DNA from: Bacillota bacterium
Lineage (GTDB): Bacteria > Bacillota > Clostridia > Tissierellales > MES13
Assembly: GCA_009711785.1 (NCBI GenBank)
Contig: VENA01000030.1
Coordinates: 42,912 to 106,911, forward strand
Direction of reading: 5' to 3'
DNA length: 64,000 nt
Positions 1-8,832 of the stretch are shown in pieces. A program made the translations under genes and the position numbers. The notes beneath the pieces were generated by a model that was given only the letters and a program-made list of their open reading frames with translations, did not search any database and was not told the DNA's origin. How positions within the stretch are numbered: position 1 is the stretch's first letter; each line of letters starts with the position of its first letter.

Positions 1-492
1 ATAGTTTCAAAAGAAATACTGAAAAGTGATGTAACAATTGTTTCTATGGGGCCTGGTATAGTTGGTACAGGAACTAAGTACGGATTTAGTGGAATAGAAC
101 AGGGTTATATAATTGATGCTGTGAATAATTTAGAGGGCATAAGTTATGCTATACCAAGAATAATATTTAATGATGAAAGAAAAAGACACATAGGTATTAG
201 TCATCATACAATAACAAATTTATCAAAAGTAACTTGTACAAAGTCAAATGTAGTATTACCACTACTAGAAACGAAAAAATTAGATAAAATAAAAAAATTA
301 ATAGAAGAAAATAAAATAGATTGTAAACATAATATTTATTTTGAAAATGGTTCAGACATTAAAAAAGCTATGGACCATTTTAATATAAGTGTTAATACTA
401 TGAATAAAAGTTACAAACAGCAAAAAGAATTTTTCATTGGTTTAGGTGCAGTTGCAAGTCACATTGTTAAGAATTTGAAATGTCTTCTATAG
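1..492 (+). CDS. DUF3866 family protein (C-terminal part)
   Basis: The reading frame is open to the left edge of the window, so only the last 163 residues of a longer protein are present. The segment with GPGIVGTGTKYGFSG and the later HIGISHHT motif resemble the DUF3866 family of Firmicutes, which commonly lies upstream of the NUDIX-spoIIM-xerD group, as here. No catalytic role is known for the family and none can be read from the sequence. The last 26 bases overlap the 3' end of a small convergent gene on the other strand. Confidence 0.75.
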   Translation: MVSKEILKSDVTIVSMGPGIVGTGTKYGFSGIEQGYIIDAVNNLEGISYAIPRIIFNDERKRHIGISHHTITNLSKVTCTKSNVVLPLLETKKLDKIKKLIEENKIDCKHNIYFENGSDIKKAMDHFNISVNTMNKSYKQQKEFFIGLGAVASHIVKNLKCLL

Positions 493-592
493 CTTCTTTT
501 ACTGTATTATATTCAGTATTTAATTCTTCTAATATACTACAAAGATCTTTGATTTTACAGCTGATAGAAAGTTTATTTAGCTTTTTTTTCAT
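467..592 (-). CDS. small unknown protein, 41 residues
   Basis: An ATG at 592 is preceded by a near-perfect ribosome site (AAGGAGG at about 600-606, 7 bases before the start). The frame encodes 41 residues, begins MKKKLNK, contains two cysteines (SCKIKDLCS) and ends in an acidic helix-like stretch. Its 3' end overlaps the DUF3866 gene tail to tail by 26 bases. I considered a Spo0E-type phosphatase because of its size and helical look, but the SxxLDxLI signature is missing. Function unknown; the ribosome site is the main evidence that it is a gene. Confidence 0.6.
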   Translation of the reverse strand: MKKKLNKLSISCKIKDLCSILEELNTEYNTVKEAIEDISNS

Positions 593-612
593 TATATAAC
601 CTCCTTAATCAC

Positions 613-640
613 TTTACATTTTTTTTGTTAGTACTATAAT
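613..640 (+). promoter_or_regulatory. sigma-A-type promoter for the NUDIX gene
   Basis: TTTACA (613-618) and TATAAT (635-640) are separated by 16 bases and lie about 70 bases upstream of the NUDIX hydrolase start. Seen directly; activity is inferred. Confidence 0.6.
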
Positions 641-711
641 ATAAAGAAGACAGGCTTTGTTTATATAATATGAAGTTAGATTTTTAAATATGCTTTTAGG
701 AGGTAAATTTT

Positions 712-1248
712 ATGAGTTATGTTGAGAAAACAATGAAATCAGATAAAATATATGAAGGAAAGATATTAAATTTAAGAATAGATACAGTTGAATTACCTGA
801 TAAGAAATATTCTAAACGAGAGATAGTAGAACATTCAGGTGCTGTAGCTATAGTGCCAATAACTGATGATGGTTATGTAACTTTGGTAAAACAATATAGA
901 AAAGCTATTGACAAAGAATTGTTAGAAATACCAGCAGGAAAAATTGAAGTGGGTGAAGAGCCTAAGTCCTGTGCTATAAGAGAATTAAAAGAAGAAACAG
1001 GAATAACGGCTGAGAACTTAGAATACATGTTTGAGTTTTATACTTCACCAGGATTTAGTAATGAAAAACTATATTTATTCATGGCAAAAAATTTGGATGT
1101 AGGAGAAGCTAATCCAGATACAGATGAATATATAGAAGTTGTTAAAGTTAAATTAGAAGAATTAGTAGAAAAAGTTAATAAAGGAGAAATACAAGATAGC
1201 AAAACAATAGTAGGCATTTTAACAGCTTATCAACTGACTAACAAATAA
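712..1248 (+). CDS. nudF: ADP-ribose pyrophosphatase, NUDIX family
   Basis: A 178-residue NUDIX hydrolase that should split ADP-ribose and related nucleoside diphosphates into AMP and ribose-5-phosphate in the cytoplasm. The full NUDIX box G-x5-E-x7-REL-x-EE-x-GI is present at residues 76-98 and its glutamates bind the metal. Length and the N-terminal strand-rich region fit the YqkG/NudF group. The ATG follows AGGAGGT. The position before spoIIM and xerD matches the order seen in other spore formers. Exact substrate preference is inferred from the family. Confidence 0.88.
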   Translation: MSYVEKTMKSDKIYEGKILNLRIDTVELPDKKYSKREIVEHSGAVAIVPITDDGYVTLVKQYRKAIDKELLEIPAGKIEVGEEPKSCAIRELKEETGITAENLEYMFEFYTSPGFSNEKLYLFMAKNLDVGEANPDTDEYIEVVKVKLEELVEKVNKGEIQDSKTIVGILTAYQLTNK

Positions 1249-1319
1249 ATTTTATTAGTAATATTATTCCTCTTTTATACATACATTTTTGTAAGGGCTT
1301 GTATGAAAGGGGGATTTTT

Positions 1320-1955
1320 ATGAAAAAAAATTCTAATAGTATAATAAGGAATCACTTTCATAAAAATATTTTCTTGTATTTTATTATAGTGATTTTTTTG
1401 ATAGTAGGAATTTCAGCTGGTGCAATTACTACTAAGGTATTAAACACTTCTCAAAAAAAAGAAATTATTATTTTTATGGATTCATTTTTTAAGATATTAA
1501 ATGAAGAGAGTATAAATTCAGGGATTTTACTTAAACATTCTATAATTAATAATATTAAAACAGTAGGTCTTTTATGGTTTTTAGGTTTAATAATTATAGG
1601 TATTCCTTTGGTGTTTATTGTTGTTGTTTTAAGGGGTTTTATAATAGGTTTTACTGTAGGATTTTTATATGTTGAGCTAGGATTTAAAGGTTTCTTATTT
1701 GCAATTTTAGCAATATTACCACAAAATTTATTTTTAATACCAGGTATGGTAATTATCTCAGTAATGTCTCTAAGTTTTTCGATTAGGATAATAAAAAATA
1801 AATTCAAAAGAAGTTTGAAATTTAATTTTCTATCAGAAATCATAAGATTTTCTTTAAGTGTAATATTACTGTTTATATTGATGCTTTTAGGCAGTTTAGT
1901 AGAAGCTTATATAACACCTGTATTTATGAAATTAGTTTTAGGTTATGTGGCATAG
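1320..1955 (+). CDS. spoIIM: stage II sporulation protein M
   Basis: A membrane protein of 211 residues with about five hydrophobic segments (first at residues 18-38 and the last near the C-terminus). SpoIIM works with SpoIID and SpoIIP in septal peptidoglycan degradation during engulfment. I chose the ATG at 1320, preceded by AAAGGGGGA, over an in-frame ATG 21 bases upstream without a ribosome site. The neighbours (NUDIX before; small membrane protein and xerD after) match the usual spoIIM locus. Assignment rests on length, topology and context. Confidence 0.85.
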   Translation: MKKNSNSIIRNHFHKNIFLYFIIVIFLIVGISAGAITTKVLNTSQKKEIIIFMDSFFKILNEESINSGILLKHSIINNIKTVGLLWFLGLIIIGIPLVFIVVVLRGFIIGFTVGFLYVELGFKGFLFAILAILPQNLFLIPGMVIISVMSLSFSIRIIKNKFKRSLKFNFLSEIIRFSLSVILLFILMLLGSLVEAYITPVFMKLVLGYVA

Positions 1956-2199
1956 ACTCGGGGTGAGAATATTTAAAAATATATTTGATTTTTTAATTTT
2001 ATTTTTAAGGATTTTCATTATTTTAGTAATATTAGGTTTTGTATTACCTTATTTAGTCGAAAAATTTTTTTTATTATTAGAATTGAAAAAGATCAAAGAA
2101 CCACCAAGTAATAATTCAACTTTTGTTATTTCATATAATTTTTTAAAAGAAAATTTCATTTACTATATAAAAAAGCTATTTTTTTCATATCTTATGTAA
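1945..2199 (+). CDS. small membrane protein between spoIIM and xerD (YqzK/DUF4227-like)
   Basis: An 84-residue protein whose start overlaps the end of spoIIM by 11 bases. It has one strong hydrophobic segment (about residues 14-36, ILFLRIFIILVILGFVLPYL) followed by a charged stretch and a second aromatic region. Size, topology and position correspond to YqzK of Bacillus, a DUF4227 protein of unknown role, but the sequence match is not strong by eye. The start is uncertain: ATG 1945 and GTG 1963 are both possible and neither has a good ribosome site. Confidence 0.6.
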   Translation: MWHRLGVRIFKNIFDFLILFLRIFIILVILGFVLPYLVEKFFLLLELKKIKEPPSNNSTFVISYNFLKENFIYYIKKLFFSYLM

Positions 2200-2287
2200 A
2201 TTTAACAGAAAAAAAAAGGAATTTTGTAGTTTATGTTGAATTGTTAGAAAGTAAGCTATTAAAATAAGTAATAAAAGGAGTAATAGA

Positions 2288-3175
2288 ATGCAACATAATC
2301 ATATAGAGAGTTTTATTACATATTTAAAAGAAGATAGAGAGTTATCAAATAATACAATAGAATCATATAGAAGAGATTTAAATCAGTTCAATAGTTTTCT
2401 AACAGAAAATAATAATAAAGTAATTAATGCTAATAAAACAATTATCATTACTTATTTAATGTATTTAAAAAGAAAAGGAAGAGCTACGTCTACTGTATCT
2501 AGAAGTTTAGCTTCAATTAGATCTTTTTATCAATATCTACTTAATGAAAATTTGATAAAAAAAGATCCAACAATAAATTTAAAATCACCTAAACAAGAGA
2601 AAAAGCTACCTGAAATACTTACACCAAAAGAGGTAGAGATATTATTAGATCAACCTAATTCTAATGATGCTAAAGGTGTAAGAGATAGAGCTATGTTAGA
2701 GTTATTATATGCAGCAGGGGTTAGAGTATCCGAGCTAGTAGCTTTAGATATAGGTGATATTAATCTTAAAATGGGTTTTATATCATGTTCTAAAGATACA
2801 TCAAATGAAAGGGTTATTCCTATAGGAAGTGTATCTATAAAAACTTTATCCCTTTATATAAAAGAATATAGAGAAAAGTTTGTTAAACAAAAAGATGAAA
2901 ATGCATTATTTGTAAACTATTATGGTACAAGATTGTCAAGACAAGGTTTTTGGAAAATAATTAAAAATTACACAACAAAGGTAAATATAAACAAAAAAAT
3001 AACGCCACATACTTTAAGACATTCATTTGCTGTTCATTTACTTCAAAATGGGGCTGATTTAAAATCAGTACAAGAGATGCTTGGTCACTCTGATATCTCA
3101 ACCACACAAATTTATACTCATATAAACAAGAATCGCATTAAGAAAGTATATGAAAAAGCACATCCTAGAGCATAA
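2288..3175 (+). CDS. xerD: site-specific tyrosine recombinase XerD
   Basis: A 295-residue tyrosine recombinase, the usual XerD length, acting with a partner at the chromosomal dif site to resolve dimers. An N-terminal SAM-like core-binding domain (residues 1-90) precedes the catalytic domain. Catalytic residues are visible: R146 (GVRVSEL), H241 and R244 (HTLRH), H267 (LGH) and Y276 (QIYTH). The beta-hairpin that usually reads GKGNKER here reads SKDTSNER, so the lysine position is conserved but its loop is atypical. The position between spoIIM and deoB is the classical xerD (ripX) locus. A second tyrosine recombinase lies at 46.8-47.7 kb. Confidence 0.93.
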   Translation: MQHNHIESFITYLKEDRELSNNTIESYRRDLNQFNSFLTENNNKVINANKTIIITYLMYLKRKGRATSTVSRSLASIRSFYQYLLNENLIKKDPTINLKSPKQEKKLPEILTPKEVEILLDQPNSNDAKGVRDRAMLELLYAAGVRVSELVALDIGDINLKMGFISCSKDTSNERVIPIGSVSIKTLSLYIKEYREKFVKQKDENALFVNYYGTRLSRQGFWKIIKNYTTKVNINKKITPHTLRHSFAVHLLQNGADLKSVQEMLGHSDISTTQIYTHINKNRIKKVYEKAHPRA

Positions 3176-3207
3176 AATCCGTCTTAAGAGATGGGTTTTA
3201 TTTTTTC
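3174..3207 (+). terminator. rho-independent terminator after xerD
   Basis: A 10-bp stem (AAAATCCGTC with GATGGGTTTT, including G-U pairs) around a 6-base loop, followed by a T-rich tract. It overlaps the xerD stop codon. Confidence 0.7.
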
Positions 3208-3263
3208 TATTAAAACACAAAATACAGGGTATAATACATATAACTAAAAGGAGGTAGGCAGAA

Positions 3264-4442
3264 ATGAAAATAAATAGGGTTACTTTAATAGTATTAGATA
3301 GCGTAGGCATAGGAGAATTGCCGGATGCTAAAGACTATGGAGATGAGGGGAGTAACACACTTAATAATATAGTAAAGGAAATTGGTGATTTAAAAATACC
3401 AAATTTAGTACAGCTTGGTATAGGAAATATTGAAGGTGTAAATAAAATTGAAAAAACTAATAAAGCATGGGGAGCTTATGGTAGAAGCAAAGAAAAATCT
3501 GCGGGAAAAGACACTACCACCGGACATTGGGAAATTGCAGGTATACTTATGGATAAGCCTTTTCCTACATATCCTAATGGTTTTCCAAAAGAAGTTATTG
3601 ATAAATTTGAAAAGACGATAGGAACTAAGATTCTTGGAAACAAGCCTGCTTCAGGAACTAAAATTATAGAGGAGTTAGGTAATAAACATATGGAAACCGG
3701 CTATCCTATAGTTTATACATCTGCTGATAGCGTATTTCAAATAGCTGCCCATGAAGAAGTGATTTCAGTTAAGAAATTATATGAAATGTGCGAAGTAGCA
3801 AGAGAAATTCTAAAAGGAAAACATGGCGTTGGAAGAGTAATAGCCAGACCCTTTATTGGCGAATCCGGTAATTTTAAAAGAACATCTAGACGTCATGATT
3901 ATTCTTTAAAACCAAAACATGAAACGATGCTTGATAGTATTAAAAACAAAAACTATGAAGTTAAAGCTGTAGGTAAAATAGTTGACATATATAGTGGTCA
4001 AGGAATTACACAAAGTGTACACACAGAGAACAATATGGATGGTGTAGATAAAACAATTAAGTATATGAAAGAAAGCTTTAATGGTTTAATATTTACAAAT
4101 TTAGTTGATTTTGATATGAAATATGGTCATAGAAATAATCCTAAGGGTTATGGTCAAGCTTTAGAAAATTTTGATAAAAGACTACCTGAAATTATGGAAA
4201 ACCTAAGAGAAGATGAAGTTTTAATAATTACTGCTGATCATGGTTGTGATCCTACTACAGAGAGTACTGATCATTCTAGGGAGTATATTCCTATATTACT
4301 TTATGGTAAAGCTATAAAGTCACATACAAATATTGGTACTAGAGAAACTTTTTCAGATATAGGTGCAACTGTAGTTGACATGTTAAATGCAACAGAAATT
4401 AAAAATGGTAAAAGTTTTTTAAAAAATATATTAAAGGAGTAG
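3264..4442 (+). CDS. deoB: phosphopentomutase
   Basis: 392 residues, full family length. It interconverts (deoxy)ribose-1-phosphate and (deoxy)ribose-5-phosphate, linking nucleoside phosphorolysis to the pentose phosphate pathway. The alkaline-phosphatase-fold metal ligands are visible: D12 (LDSVGIG), the phosphothreonine region KDTTTGHWE (82-90) and the C-terminal TADHGCD and DHSREY segments. It is the first gene of a tight operon with two purine nucleoside phosphorylases and pdp (5-base gap to the next gene). AGGAGGTAGG precedes the ATG, and a TATAAT at 3230-3235 may be its -10 element, though the -35 is poor. Confidence 0.95.
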   Translation: MKINRVTLIVLDSVGIGELPDAKDYGDEGSNTLNNIVKEIGDLKIPNLVQLGIGNIEGVNKIEKTNKAWGAYGRSKEKSAGKDTTTGHWEIAGILMDKPFPTYPNGFPKEVIDKFEKTIGTKILGNKPASGTKIIEELGNKHMETGYPIVYTSADSVFQIAAHEEVISVKKLYEMCEVAREILKGKHGVGRVIARPFIGESGNFKRTSRRHDYSLKPKHETMLDSIKNKNYEVKAVGKIVDIYSGQGITQSVHTENNMDGVDKTIKYMKESFNGLIFTNLVDFDMKYGHRNNPKGYGQALENFDKRLPEIMENLREDEVLIITADHGCDPTTESTDHSREYIPILLYGKAIKSHTNIGTRETFSDIGATVVDMLNATEIKNGKSFLKNILKE

Positions 4443-4447
4443 TTTAT

Positions 4448-5266
4448 ATGGATTTTATAACTAAAATTAAGCAATCTAGTAACTATTTAAAAAAGAAAAT
4501 AAATATAAAACCTGATATAGGACTAGTATTAGGTTCTGGTTTAGGTATATTAGCAGATGAAATTAAGAATAAAACAACAATTAAATATAGTGAGATACCT
4601 AATTTCCCTAAATCAACAGTAAAGGGCCATAAAGGACAATTAGTCATTGGAGAATTAGAAGGTAAGAAAGTAATAGCTATGCAAGGAAGATTTCATTACT
4701 ACGAAGGATATCCATTAAGGGATGTAACATTTCCTATAAGGGTTATGAAAGAACTAGGGATTGAGAAGTTAATAGTTACCAATGCAGCCGGTGGAGCTAA
4801 TAAAACATTTAAGCCAGGAGATTTAATGATTATAAAAGATCATATCAATTTTGGTTTTGACAATCCATTAATAGGTGAGAATTATAATGAATTAGGACCT
4901 AGGTTTCCAGATATGTCAAATGCTTATTCAAAGGATTTAATAAAAACAGCATATGATGTTTCTAAAGAACTTAATATTGACATAAAAGAAGGTAATTACA
5001 TGTTTTTAACAGGACCTTCTTATGAAACACCTGCTGAAATTAAAATGGTTAGCTATTTAGGGGCTGATGCAGTGGGAATGTCAACTGTACCTGAGGTTAT
5101 AGTGGCTGTTCATTCTGGTATAGAAGTGTTAGGAATATCATGTATCACTAATATGGCAGCAGGTATATTAGAACAACCATTAAGTCATAAAGAAGTAATA
5201 GAGACAACAGAAAAGGTAAAAGATAAATTTATTATCTTAATTAGAAAGATCTTGTTTAATATATAA
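4448..5266 (+). CDS. punA: purine nucleoside phosphorylase (6-oxopurine type)
   Basis: A 272-residue trimeric-type PNP that cleaves inosine and guanosine to base plus ribose-1-phosphate. The phosphate site is complete: GSGLG at 29-33, H61, R81 and H83 (GRFHYYEGY), and S212 (MSTVPEV). The base-recognition residues of the mammalian-type enzyme are also present: E193 (GPSYET, equivalent to human E201) and N235 (ITNMA, equivalent to N243), which predicts specificity for 6-oxopurines. It is followed 14 bases later by a paralogue in which both residues are changed. AGGAG precedes the ATG. Confidence 0.93.
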   Translation: MDFITKIKQSSNYLKKKINIKPDIGLVLGSGLGILADEIKNKTTIKYSEIPNFPKSTVKGHKGQLVIGELEGKKVIAMQGRFHYYEGYPLRDVTFPIRVMKELGIEKLIVTNAAGGANKTFKPGDLMIIKDHINFGFDNPLIGENYNELGPRFPDMSNAYSKDLIKTAYDVSKELNIDIKEGNYMFLTGPSYETPAEIKMVSYLGADAVGMSTVPEVIVAVHSGIEVLGISCITNMAAGILEQPLSHKEVIETTEKVKDKFIILIRKILFNI

Positions 5267-5280
5267 TAGGGGGTAATACA

Positions 5281-6108
5281 GTGAAAAATTTATTAGAAAG
5301 AATTAATGATAGTAGTAATTACATAAAAAAGAAAATAGATATAGAACCAAAAATAGGTTTAATATTAGGTTCTGGATTAGGAACACTTGCTAATGAAGTA
5401 AAGAATCCAACCAGTATAAATTATGAAGACATACCTAATTTTCCAGTTTCTACAGTTGAAGGACATGAAGGTAAGCTTGTCATTGGTGAATTAGAAGGTA
5501 AAAAAGTTATTGCCATGCAGGGAAGATTTCATTATTATGAAGGCTACTCTATGGAAGATATTACATTTCCAGTAAGAGTTATGAAAAAATTAGGAGTTGA
5601 ATTAATACTTGTAACAAATGCATGTGGAGGAATGAATAAAGAATTATATCCTGGTGCTTTAATGATAATAGAAGATCATATCAATTTTACAGGAGATAAC
5701 CCATTAATAGGTTCAAATTTTGAAGAACTAGGGCCTAGATTTCCTGATATGTCTAGGGCTTATGATAAAGAAATGATAGAACTTGCTGAAAATGTAAGTG
5801 AAAAATTAGAAATCAAAACTGAAAAAGGTGTATATGCAGCAATTAGTGGACCTAATTATTTATCAAGGGCAGAATTAAAAATGTTAAGAAAAGTAGGTGG
5901 AGACACTGTAGGAATGTCAACAGTTCCTGAAGTTATAGTTGCTAATCATTCAGGCTTAAAGGTCTTAGGAATATCATGTGTAACTGACATGGCCATAGCT
6001 GAAGAAATTGAATCAATAAGTCATGAACAAGTAGTAGAGGTTGCTAATAAAACTAGACCAAAGTTTATTAAGTTAGTAAAGGGAATAATTAATGAGGTGA
6101 CCCTTTAA
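5281..6108 (+). CDS. purine nucleoside phosphorylase paralogue with MTAP-like base pocket
   Basis: A 275-residue protein very similar to its upstream neighbour over its whole length, clearly a tandem duplicate, with the phosphate-binding residues intact (GSGLG, GRFHYYEGY, MSTVPEV). The two base-recognition residues differ: the glutamate is L194 (GPNYLSRAE) and the asparagine is D236 (CVTDMA). The SRAE and TD arrangement resembles methylthioadenosine phosphorylase, where aspartates read the 6-amino group of adenine. I infer a shift toward adenosine, deoxyadenosine or methylthioadenosine rather than loss of activity. Start is GTG after AGGGGG; the stop TAA shares one base with the pdp ATG. Confidence 0.85.
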   Translation: MKNLLERINDSSNYIKKKIDIEPKIGLILGSGLGTLANEVKNPTSINYEDIPNFPVSTVEGHEGKLVIGELEGKKVIAMQGRFHYYEGYSMEDITFPVRVMKKLGVELILVTNACGGMNKELYPGALMIIEDHINFTGDNPLIGSNFEELGPRFPDMSRAYDKEMIELAENVSEKLEIKTEKGVYAAISGPNYLSRAELKMLRKVGGDTVGMSTVPEVIVANHSGLKVLGISCVTDMAIAEEIESISHEQVVEVANKTRPKFIKLVKGIINEVTL

Positions 6109-7436
6109 TGAATATGTACGATATCATTAAGAAAAAAAGAGATGGTAAAATACTAACAGAAAATGAAATAAATTATTTTATTGATAGATATACAGAAGGT
6201 AAAATACCAGATTACCAAGCATCAGCTTTATTAATGGCAATATTTTTTAATAAGATGAACAAAGATGAAACAATCAATTTAACAAAGGCTATGCTTAACT
6301 CCGGTGATATAATTGATTTATCACAAATTGATGGAATAAAGGTAGATAAACACAGTACAGGCGGTGTAGGCGATAAAACAACATTGGTATTAGCACCTAT
6401 GGTAGCAGCTTGCGGACTGCCTGTAGCTAAAATGTCAGGGCGAGGACTTGGACATACAGGTGGAACTCTAGATAAATTAGAATCTATAAAGAATTTTAAC
6501 ATTGAATTAACTAAAAAAGAATTTATTAATAATGTTAATAAGATTAATCTAGCTGTTGCTGGACAAACTGCAGATATTACCCCTGCAGATAAAAAATTAT
6601 ATGCCTTAAGAGATGTAACTGCGACAGTAGATAATATTTCTTTAATTGCTAGTAGCATAATGAGTAAAAAATTAGCCTCTGGTTCAGATGCTATTGTGTT
6701 AGATGTTAAAGTTGGTAGTGGAGCATTTATGAAAGATGTAGACAATGCTTTTCAACTAGCGAAAGAAATGGTTGATATTGGTATTGACATGGGAAAGGAT
6801 ACAGTTGCTGTGTTATCGAATATGGAAGAACCATTAGGAAGGGCAGTAGGTAATTCACTTGAGGTTAAAGAAGCTATAAATACATTAAAAAATAATGGAC
6901 CAAAGGATTTATTAGAATTATGTTTAACTTTAGGTTCAAGGTTATTAGTATTAGGTAAAAAAGCAACTGATATAAAACATGGACGTAAAATGCTATTAGA
7001 TGTTATAAACAATGGTAAGGCTCTTGAAAAGTTTAGTGAATTTGTAAAAGCTCAAAATGGTGAAACAAAATATATAAAAGATACATCTCTTTTACCTAAA
7101 GCTAATTATGTAGTCGAATATAAAAGTAATAAAAATGGATACATAAGAAAAATAGATGCAGAAGGTATTGGTAGATGTGCTTTAACTTTAGGAGCTGGAC
7201 GTGAAACTAAAGAAAGTAAAATAGATTTATCAACAGGAATTGTACTTAACAAAAAGGTTATGGAAAAAGTAACTAAAAAGGAAACTTTAGTTTATATACA
7301 TGGCAACGACTTAACAAAGATAAATAAAGTAAAAGAGATGTTGAATGATATAATTATCATAGATGAAAAAATAGATAAAAAGAAAAAACTTATATATGGA
7401 GTAGTAGATAAATCAGGTATTGAGAGATTATCATAA
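6108..7436 (+). CDS. pdp: pyrimidine-nucleoside phosphorylase
   Basis: 442 residues, a thymidine/pyrimidine nucleoside phosphorylase. It splits uridine, thymidine and deoxyuridine into base and (deoxy)ribose-1-phosphate, which deoB then isomerises. The family signature SGRGLGHTGGTLDKLES is present, as is the phosphate-binding segment KHSTGGVGDK. The start overlaps the preceding stop (TAATG), so translation is probably coupled. It closes a complete nucleoside-salvage operon with one phosphorylase for pyrimidines and two for purines. Confidence 0.95.
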   Translation: MNMYDIIKKKRDGKILTENEINYFIDRYTEGKIPDYQASALLMAIFFNKMNKDETINLTKAMLNSGDIIDLSQIDGIKVDKHSTGGVGDKTTLVLAPMVAACGLPVAKMSGRGLGHTGGTLDKLESIKNFNIELTKKEFINNVNKINLAVAGQTADITPADKKLYALRDVTATVDNISLIASSIMSKKLASGSDAIVLDVKVGSGAFMKDVDNAFQLAKEMVDIGIDMGKDTVAVLSNMEEPLGRAVGNSLEVKEAINTLKNNGPKDLLELCLTLGSRLLVLGKKATDIKHGRKMLLDVINNGKALEKFSEFVKAQNGETKYIKDTSLLPKANYVVEYKSNKNGYIRKIDAEGIGRCALTLGAGRETKESKIDLSTGIVLNKKVMEKVTKKETLVYIHGNDLTKINKVKEMLNDIIIIDEKIDKKKKLIYGVVDKSGIERLS

Positions 7437-7453
7437 TGATAATCTCTTTTTTA
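7424..7453 (+). terminator. terminator of the nucleoside-salvage operon
   Basis: A perfect hairpin (GAGATTATCA with its complement) spans the pdp stop codon and is followed by TTTTTTATTTTT. Confidence 0.85.
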
Positions 7454-7517
7454 TTTTTAATTGAATAATTAAAGAATTGCTGGTTAACCTAAAATTATAA
7501 AAGAAGGGAGGATTATT

Positions 7518-8684
7518 ATGAAAAGATATAAAAAATTTCTAAGTATATTTACGATTGTTTGTTTTCTGGCAACTATTATACCTTATAATTATGTAAACGC
7601 AGATAATTTATTTGATTTAAAAAGTGAATCAGCGATTTTGGTTGATGCTGGAACTGGAAAAATAATTTATGAAAAAGATCCACATAAGAAGTTAGAGCCT
7701 GCTAGTATAACAAAAATTATGGTCCTTTTACTCGCTATGGAAAGTTTAGAATCTAATAGAATTAATCTAAATGATAAAGTAGTGGTAAGTGAAAATGCAT
7801 CTAGTATGGGTGGAAGCCAAGTTTATCTTGAGACAGGTGAGACTAAAACAGTAGAGAATCTATTAAAAGCTATTTCAGTAAGATCAGCTAACGATGCAGC
7901 AGTTGCCTTAAGTGAACATATAGCGGGTTCTGAAGAATTATTTATTAAAATGATGAATGAAAGGGCAAAGGCATTAGGTATGGATAACACTAATTTTATG
8001 AATCCAACGGGATTACCTGATGATAATCATTATACAACAGCCTATGATATTAGTATAATGTCTAGAGAATTATTAAAATACCCTAAAATACATCAATGGT
8101 TAACTATATGGATGACAACTATGATGGTAGGAAAAGAAAATGATGTAGAACAAACATTAGTTAATACTAATAAATTAGTTAGATTTTATAAGGGAGCAAA
8201 TGGAATAAAAACTGGTTATACTAGTACTGCTGGTTTTTGTTTATCAGCATCAGCCACAAGAAATAGATTAACTCTAATAAGTGTAGTTTTAGGTTGCAAA
8301 ACTTCAAATAACAGATTTTCAGAATCAAGGAAATTGCTCGATTATGGATTTGCTACGTATGATTCTTTACCAATCTGTAAAAAAGGAGATATAATTAAGA
8401 ATTTACCTGTATCTAAGGGAAAAATAGAAAATATTGATGTTGTAGCTAAAAAGGATCTTAATTTACTTATTAAAAAGGGGAAACCTAAAAAGATAGAAAA
8501 AAATTATATTTTACCAAAATATTTAATGCCTCCTCTAAGTAAGAACGAAAAGATCGGTGAATTAGTAATTAAATTAGAAGGAAAAGAAGTAGGAAGGGTA
8601 GATTTAATAGTTACAAAAGATATAGAGAAAGCATCATTCTTTACGATGATTAAGAAAATGTTTTCAAAATTAGTAAGTAATTAA
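7518..8684 (+). CDS. dacF: D-alanyl-D-alanine carboxypeptidase, DacF type
   Basis: A 388-residue penicillin-binding protein 5-like carboxypeptidase that trims the terminal D-alanine from peptidoglycan stem peptides outside the membrane. A signal peptide covers residues 1-28 (cut after VNA). The three active-site motifs are intact: SITK (63-66), SAN (123-125) and KTG (231-233). A C-terminal beta domain and an amphipathic tail near the end fit membrane anchoring. The place after deoB-punA-pdp matches dacF in Bacillus, where it is expressed in the forespore. AAGGGAGG precedes the ATG. A second paralogue lies at 12.0 kb. Confidence 0.9.
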   Translation: MKRYKKFLSIFTIVCFLATIIPYNYVNADNLFDLKSESAILVDAGTGKIIYEKDPHKKLEPASITKIMVLLLAMESLESNRINLNDKVVVSENASSMGGSQVYLETGETKTVENLLKAISVRSANDAAVALSEHIAGSEELFIKMMNERAKALGMDNTNFMNPTGLPDDNHYTTAYDISIMSRELLKYPKIHQWLTIWMTTMMVGKENDVEQTLVNTNKLVRFYKGANGIKTGYTSTAGFCLSASATRNRLTLISVVLGCKTSNNRFSESRKLLDYGFATYDSLPICKKGDIIKNLPVSKGKIENIDVVAKKDLNLLIKKGKPKKIEKNYILPKYLMPPLSKNEKIGELVIKLEGKEVGRVDLIVTKDIEKASFFTMIKKMFSKLVSN

Positions 8685-8693
8685 AATTATATT

Positions 8694-8758
8694 AAACATG
8701 CTTATTATATTTGTAATTTGAATTATAAAATTATAAAATATATATAGCATGTTTTTTT
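8694..8758 (+). terminator. terminator after dacF
   Basis: AACATGCT and AGCATGTT form the base of a long A/T-rich stem-loop followed by a run of seven T. Confidence 0.6.
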
Positions 8759-8832
8759 ATGTTTAAAAATTGTAAAATGATATAATTTGTAATATAATAT
8801 TATAGTTATAAAAATTGGAAGGATTTGATAGA

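Noticed and set aside
467..592. Spo0E-like phosphatase identity for the 41-residue protein
   Set aside because: Size fits but the SxxLDxLI signature is absent.
1299..1319. Upstream ATG for spoIIM
   Set aside because: The AAAGGGGGA ribosome site lies between this ATG and the one at 1320, so the latter is the start.
6212..7012. Long minus-strand frames inside pdp
   Set aside because: They mirror the coding frame of pdp, have no ribosome site and no recognisable motif.
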